DNA from: Actinomycetes bacterium | GTDB taxonomy: Bacteria; Actinomycetota; Acidimicrobiia; Acidimicrobiales; Microtrichaceae | DNA: 6,517 nucleotides | Reading direction: 5' to 3' | NCBI GenBank assembly: GCA_023392475.1 | Contig: JAEVZA010000299.1 | Span: 1-6,517 of the forward strand | In this document: piece by piece, positions 4,871 to 6,517 of the stretch | How the letters are laid out: every line of letters starts with the position of its first letter | Numbering within the stretch: the stretch's first letter is position 1 | Made by a program: the position numbers and the translations under genes | Notes under the pieces: model-generated | Seen by the model: only the letters and a program-made list of their open reading frames with translations | The model's database searches: none | Told to the model about the DNA's origin: nothing

Positions 4871-6326
4871 GGGCGGCCTCCTCGTGCCGTGCGGCGGCGC
4901 CGGCCGGGACGCCGAGGGCGGTGCGCAGCGCCAGACCGTCGGTGGGCACGACCTCGACCGGCCGCGGCAGGTCCGCCGGCGTGCTGCCGTCGAGGAAGCG
5001 GCCGCGGGACAGGCAGACGTCGGGCAGCAGGTAGCGGTGGCCGGCGGGTTCCGCCGCCAGTGTCCGGGCGAGGTCCTCGCCCACCATCAGCCCCGTGACG
5101 CCGATGTTCCCGCCGAAGAACCGGTTCTCGACCGGGACGAGCCGCACGTCGTCGCGACCGAGGCCCTCCACGAGGGGGCGCAGCACCTGCGCGCCCAGCG
5201 GGCCGGTCAGGATCCCCACCGGCGCGCCGCGGCGCGGGCCGATGGACACGGCGGTCGGCACGCCGTCGCCCTCGAGCGCCGGGACGCCCTCGGACACGTG
5301 GCCGCACCCTGCGTCGCCGGGCTCGCCGCGCGGGGCGCGGTACCCGGTGGCCGGCGCCCCGTCGACCCAGGCGAAGAAGCCGGGCTGGACGCCGATGCCG
5401 TGGTCGGCCGCGCCCGTGAACTCGGCCTCGAAGGCTCGGGCCATGCCGATGCCGTCCTCGTGCATCCCGAAGTCGCCGTAGACCTCGGCGGCGGGGAACG
5501 CCCGGCCGGCGAGGAGGTGGTACTCGTCGGCGGCGTGGACCATCCGGCGGCCGAGCGTGGCCAGGAACACGTCCTGCCACGCGGACACGGTCTCCACCAC
5601 GAACTCGGCCTCGGCGCGGGTGTGGGGCCGCATGCGGGGCTCCGTGTTGTGGCGCCCGACGCCGAGCGGCACGACCGCCACGTCGGCGAGCTCGGGGTAC
5701 TCGTCGAGGATGCCGCACAGCGTGTCGACCAGGACGGGGCCGTCGTTCAGCCCGGGGCACACCACGATCTGGCCGTGCACCTCCACGCCGTGGTCGAGCA
5801 GCGCCCGGAGCCAGCGGAGGCTCGTGGCGCCGCGCCGGTTGCGCAGCAGGTCGGCGCGCACCTCGGGATCGGTCGCGTGGATGCTCACGAACAGCGGCGA
5901 CAGGCCTTCGACCACCACGCGCTCGAGGTCCGCCTCGGTGAACCGCGTGAGCGTCGTGAAGTTCCCGTACAGGAACGAGAGCCGGTAGTCGTCGTCCTTG
6001 AGGTAGAGGCTCCGGCGCATGCCCGGCGGCAGCTGGTAGATGAAGCAGAACTCGCAGTGGTTGTCGCAGGTGCGGACCTCGTCGAACACCGGCGAGTCCA
6101 CCTCGAGGCCGAGCGGGACGCCGTCGTCCTTCTCGACCTCCACGGACAGGTCGAGCCCGCCCCGCCGCAGCTCGAGGCTCACGTCGGGCTCGTCCGAGAG
6201 CACCCGGAACTCGATGACGTCGCGCAGCGGGCGACCGCCGATCGAGACCAGCTCGTCGCCCGCGCGGACGCCGGCCAGCTCGGCCGGTGATCCGGGCGCG
6301 ACGGCGACGACTCGGGCTTCGGACAT
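4860..6326 (-). CDS. PDZ / radical SAM / DUF512 protein
   Basis: This 488-residue protein belongs to the DUF512 Fe-S oxidoreductase family (related to NifB/MoaA-type radical SAM enzymes), whose reaction is not established. An N-terminal PDZ-like segment (about 1-60; GSPAELAGVRAGDELVSIGG) is followed by the cluster motif CDNHCEFC with Cys87, Cys91 and Cys94 (CX3CX2C), which should bind a 4Fe-4S cluster and S-adenosylmethionine. The DUF512 part shows DEYHLLAGRAFP (267-278), a GFFAWVDGAPATGYRAPRG stretch (316-334), NRFFGGNIGVTGL (401-413) and a C-terminal LSRGRFLDG (439-447). ATG at 6326 was chosen because the PDZ motif begins here; in-frame codons upstream to 6494 have no resemblance to the family. 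There is no SD, but a TANNNT box lies just upstream. In other bacteria this family is often found next to der, as it is here. The stop (4860-4862) lies inside the der start region. Confidence 0.93.
   Translation of the reverse strand: MSEARVVAVAPGSPAELAGVRAGDELVSIGGRPLRDVIEFRVLSDEPDVSLELRRGGLDLSVEVEKDDGVPLGLEVDSPVFDEVRTCDNHCEFCFIYQLPPGMRRSLYLKDDDYRLSFLYGNFTTLTRFTEADLERVVVEGLSPLFVSIHATDPEVRADLLRNRRGATSLRWLRALLDHGVEVHGQIVVCPGLNDGPVLVDTLCGILDEYPELADVAVVPLGVGRHNTEPRMRPHTRAEAEFVVETVSAWQDVFLATLGRRMVHAADEYHLLAGRAFPAAEVYGDFGMHEDGIGMARAFEAEFTGAADHGIGVQPGFFAWVDGAPATGYRAPRGEPGDAGCGHVSEGVPALEGDGVPTAVSIGPRRGAPVGILTGPLGAQVLRPLVEGLGRDDVRLVPVENRFFGGNIGVTGLMVGEDLARTLAAEPAGHRYLLPDVCLSRGRFLDGSTPADLPRPVEVVPTDGLALRTALGVPAGAAARHEEAARAR
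4877..4883 (-). promoter_or_regulatory. Shine-Dalgarno site deciding the GTG start of der
   Basis: GAGGAGG on the minus strand lies six bases before GTG at 4870, inside the end of the upstream coding sequence. It supports the GTG over the nearby ATG at 4863, which overlaps the upstream stop as ATGA but reads in a wrong frame. Confidence 0.8.
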
Positions 6327-6334
6327 GGCGGACC

Positions 6335-6340
6335 ATGGTA
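6335..6340 (-). promoter_or_regulatory. Candidate -10 box (TACCAT) for leaderless transcription of the operon
   Basis: TACCAT on the minus strand matches TANNNT and ends eight bases before the ATG at 6326. In actinomycetes that spacing places the first transcribed base at or next to the A of ATG. The absence of any SD before this ATG fits a leaderless mRNA. The -35 position (about 6358-6363) reads GGGGTG and is not convincing. Confidence 0.5.
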
Positions 6341-6400
6341 CCGGTGGGCGGCCGCCCCACCCCGCCGCCGCTCCCCACGCAGCGCCCACGATCGCCGCCC

Positions 6401-6418
6401 GTGCCAGACTGGCGCCAC
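6401..6418. repeat. Short palindromic site in the divergent intergenic region
   Basis: GCCAG-A-CTGGC (6403-6413) is a perfect 5-bp inverted repeat with a one-base centre, overlapping the 6-bp palindrome GGCGCC (6411-6416). It lies between two divergent gene starts, where an operator would be plausible, but GC content makes chance occurrence easy. Confidence 0.35.
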
Positions 6419-6454
6419 GGTGCCCGGTGCTGGGCCGAGGTACGGCGGGGCGTC

Positions 6455-6459
6455 GGAGG
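6455..6459 (+). promoter_or_regulatory. Shine-Dalgarno site of the divergent plus-strand gene
   Basis: GGAGG lies seven bases before GTG at 6467 and ten before ATG at 6470. The spacing suits the GTG best; the following ATG is in the same frame. Confidence 0.55.
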
Positions 6460-6466
6460 GGGAACC

Positions 6467-6517
6467 GTGATGGACGGGTCGAACGGGTTCGCATCGGTGG
6501 CGCGGGCGCGCCACCGC
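6467..6517 (+). CDS. Start of a divergent gene, product unknown (cut by window edge)
   Basis: Only about 17 codons are in the window: GTG-ATG at 6467-6472, then MDGSNGFASVARARHR to the last base, with no stop. The case for a gene is the GGAGG ribosome site at 6455-6459 and the open frame running off the edge, divergent from the DUF512 gene. The fragment is too short to assign a family. Its rather basic last residues (RARHR) could be a cytoplasmic leader before a membrane segment, but that is a guess. The start could be GTG at 6467 or ATG at 6470. Confidence 0.5.
   Translation, partial: MMDGSNGFASVARARHR

Noticed and set aside
4506..6290. A 594-codon plus-strand frame antisense to the DUF512 gene and part of der
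   Set aside because: Its composition is that of a shadow frame, with no recognisable motif, and both opposite-strand genes carry strong family motifs.
6327..6494. Upstream extension of the DUF512 protein
   Set aside because: The added residues have no PDZ or other similarity and would cross the promoter region and the divergent gene start. ATG at 6326 precedes the PDZ motif directly.

Overview
The window is very GC-rich. It uses GTG starts freely and carries a strong SD-type ribosome site before some genes and none before others. Gene content and codon use suggest an actinomycete-type chromosome (Actinomycetota, possibly an Acidimicrobiia-like lineage). The phylum is an inference from composition and protein style, not from a marker gene. 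Most of it is ordinary chromosomal housekeeping DNA; the left 240 bases are the tail of an insertion sequence.

Layout, left to right: (1) 1-240 is the 3' end of an IS3-family element: the C-terminus of its transposase, then a terminal inverted repeat ending at about 240. (2) 241-400 is a spacer with a short tandem repeat (299-318) and a strong hairpin followed by a T-run (359-392, read on the minus strand). (3) 401-475 is tRNA-Pro(GGG) on the minus strand. (4) 476-708 has no credible gene and holds three inverted repeats, the one at 648-664 being a possible operon terminator. (5) 709-6326 is a tightly packed minus-strand gene series. In transcription order it encodes a PDZ/radical-SAM/DUF512 protein, the ribosome-assembly GTPase Der, a cytoplasmic FKBP-type prolyl isomerase, a second FKBP that looks like a lipoprotein, an acyl-CoA carboxylase carboxyltransferase subunit, and an 81-residue zinc-ribbon/one-TM protein. 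(6) 6327-6466 is a divergent intergenic region. (7) 6467-6517 is the start of a plus-strand gene cut by the window edge.

The minus-strand genes look like one or two transcription units. The DUF512 gene and der overlap by 11 nt, the two FKBP genes overlap by 4 nt, the carboxyltransferase starts 14 nt after the second FKBP stop, and the small membrane protein starts 3 nt after the carboxyltransferase stop. The only internal gap is 87 nt, between der and the first FKBP. A TANNNT box 8 nt before the DUF512 start suggests leaderless transcription of the series.

I do not see a clearly new system. The points most worth a second look are the tandem FKBP pair, with one cytoplasmic and one exported copy and a changed active-site residue in the exported one; the carboxyltransferase, which has MCC-like residues at the acyl pocket and sits beside a small zinc-ribbon membrane protein; the Glu in the second G4 motif of Der; and the IS end close to the 3' side of a tRNA gene.
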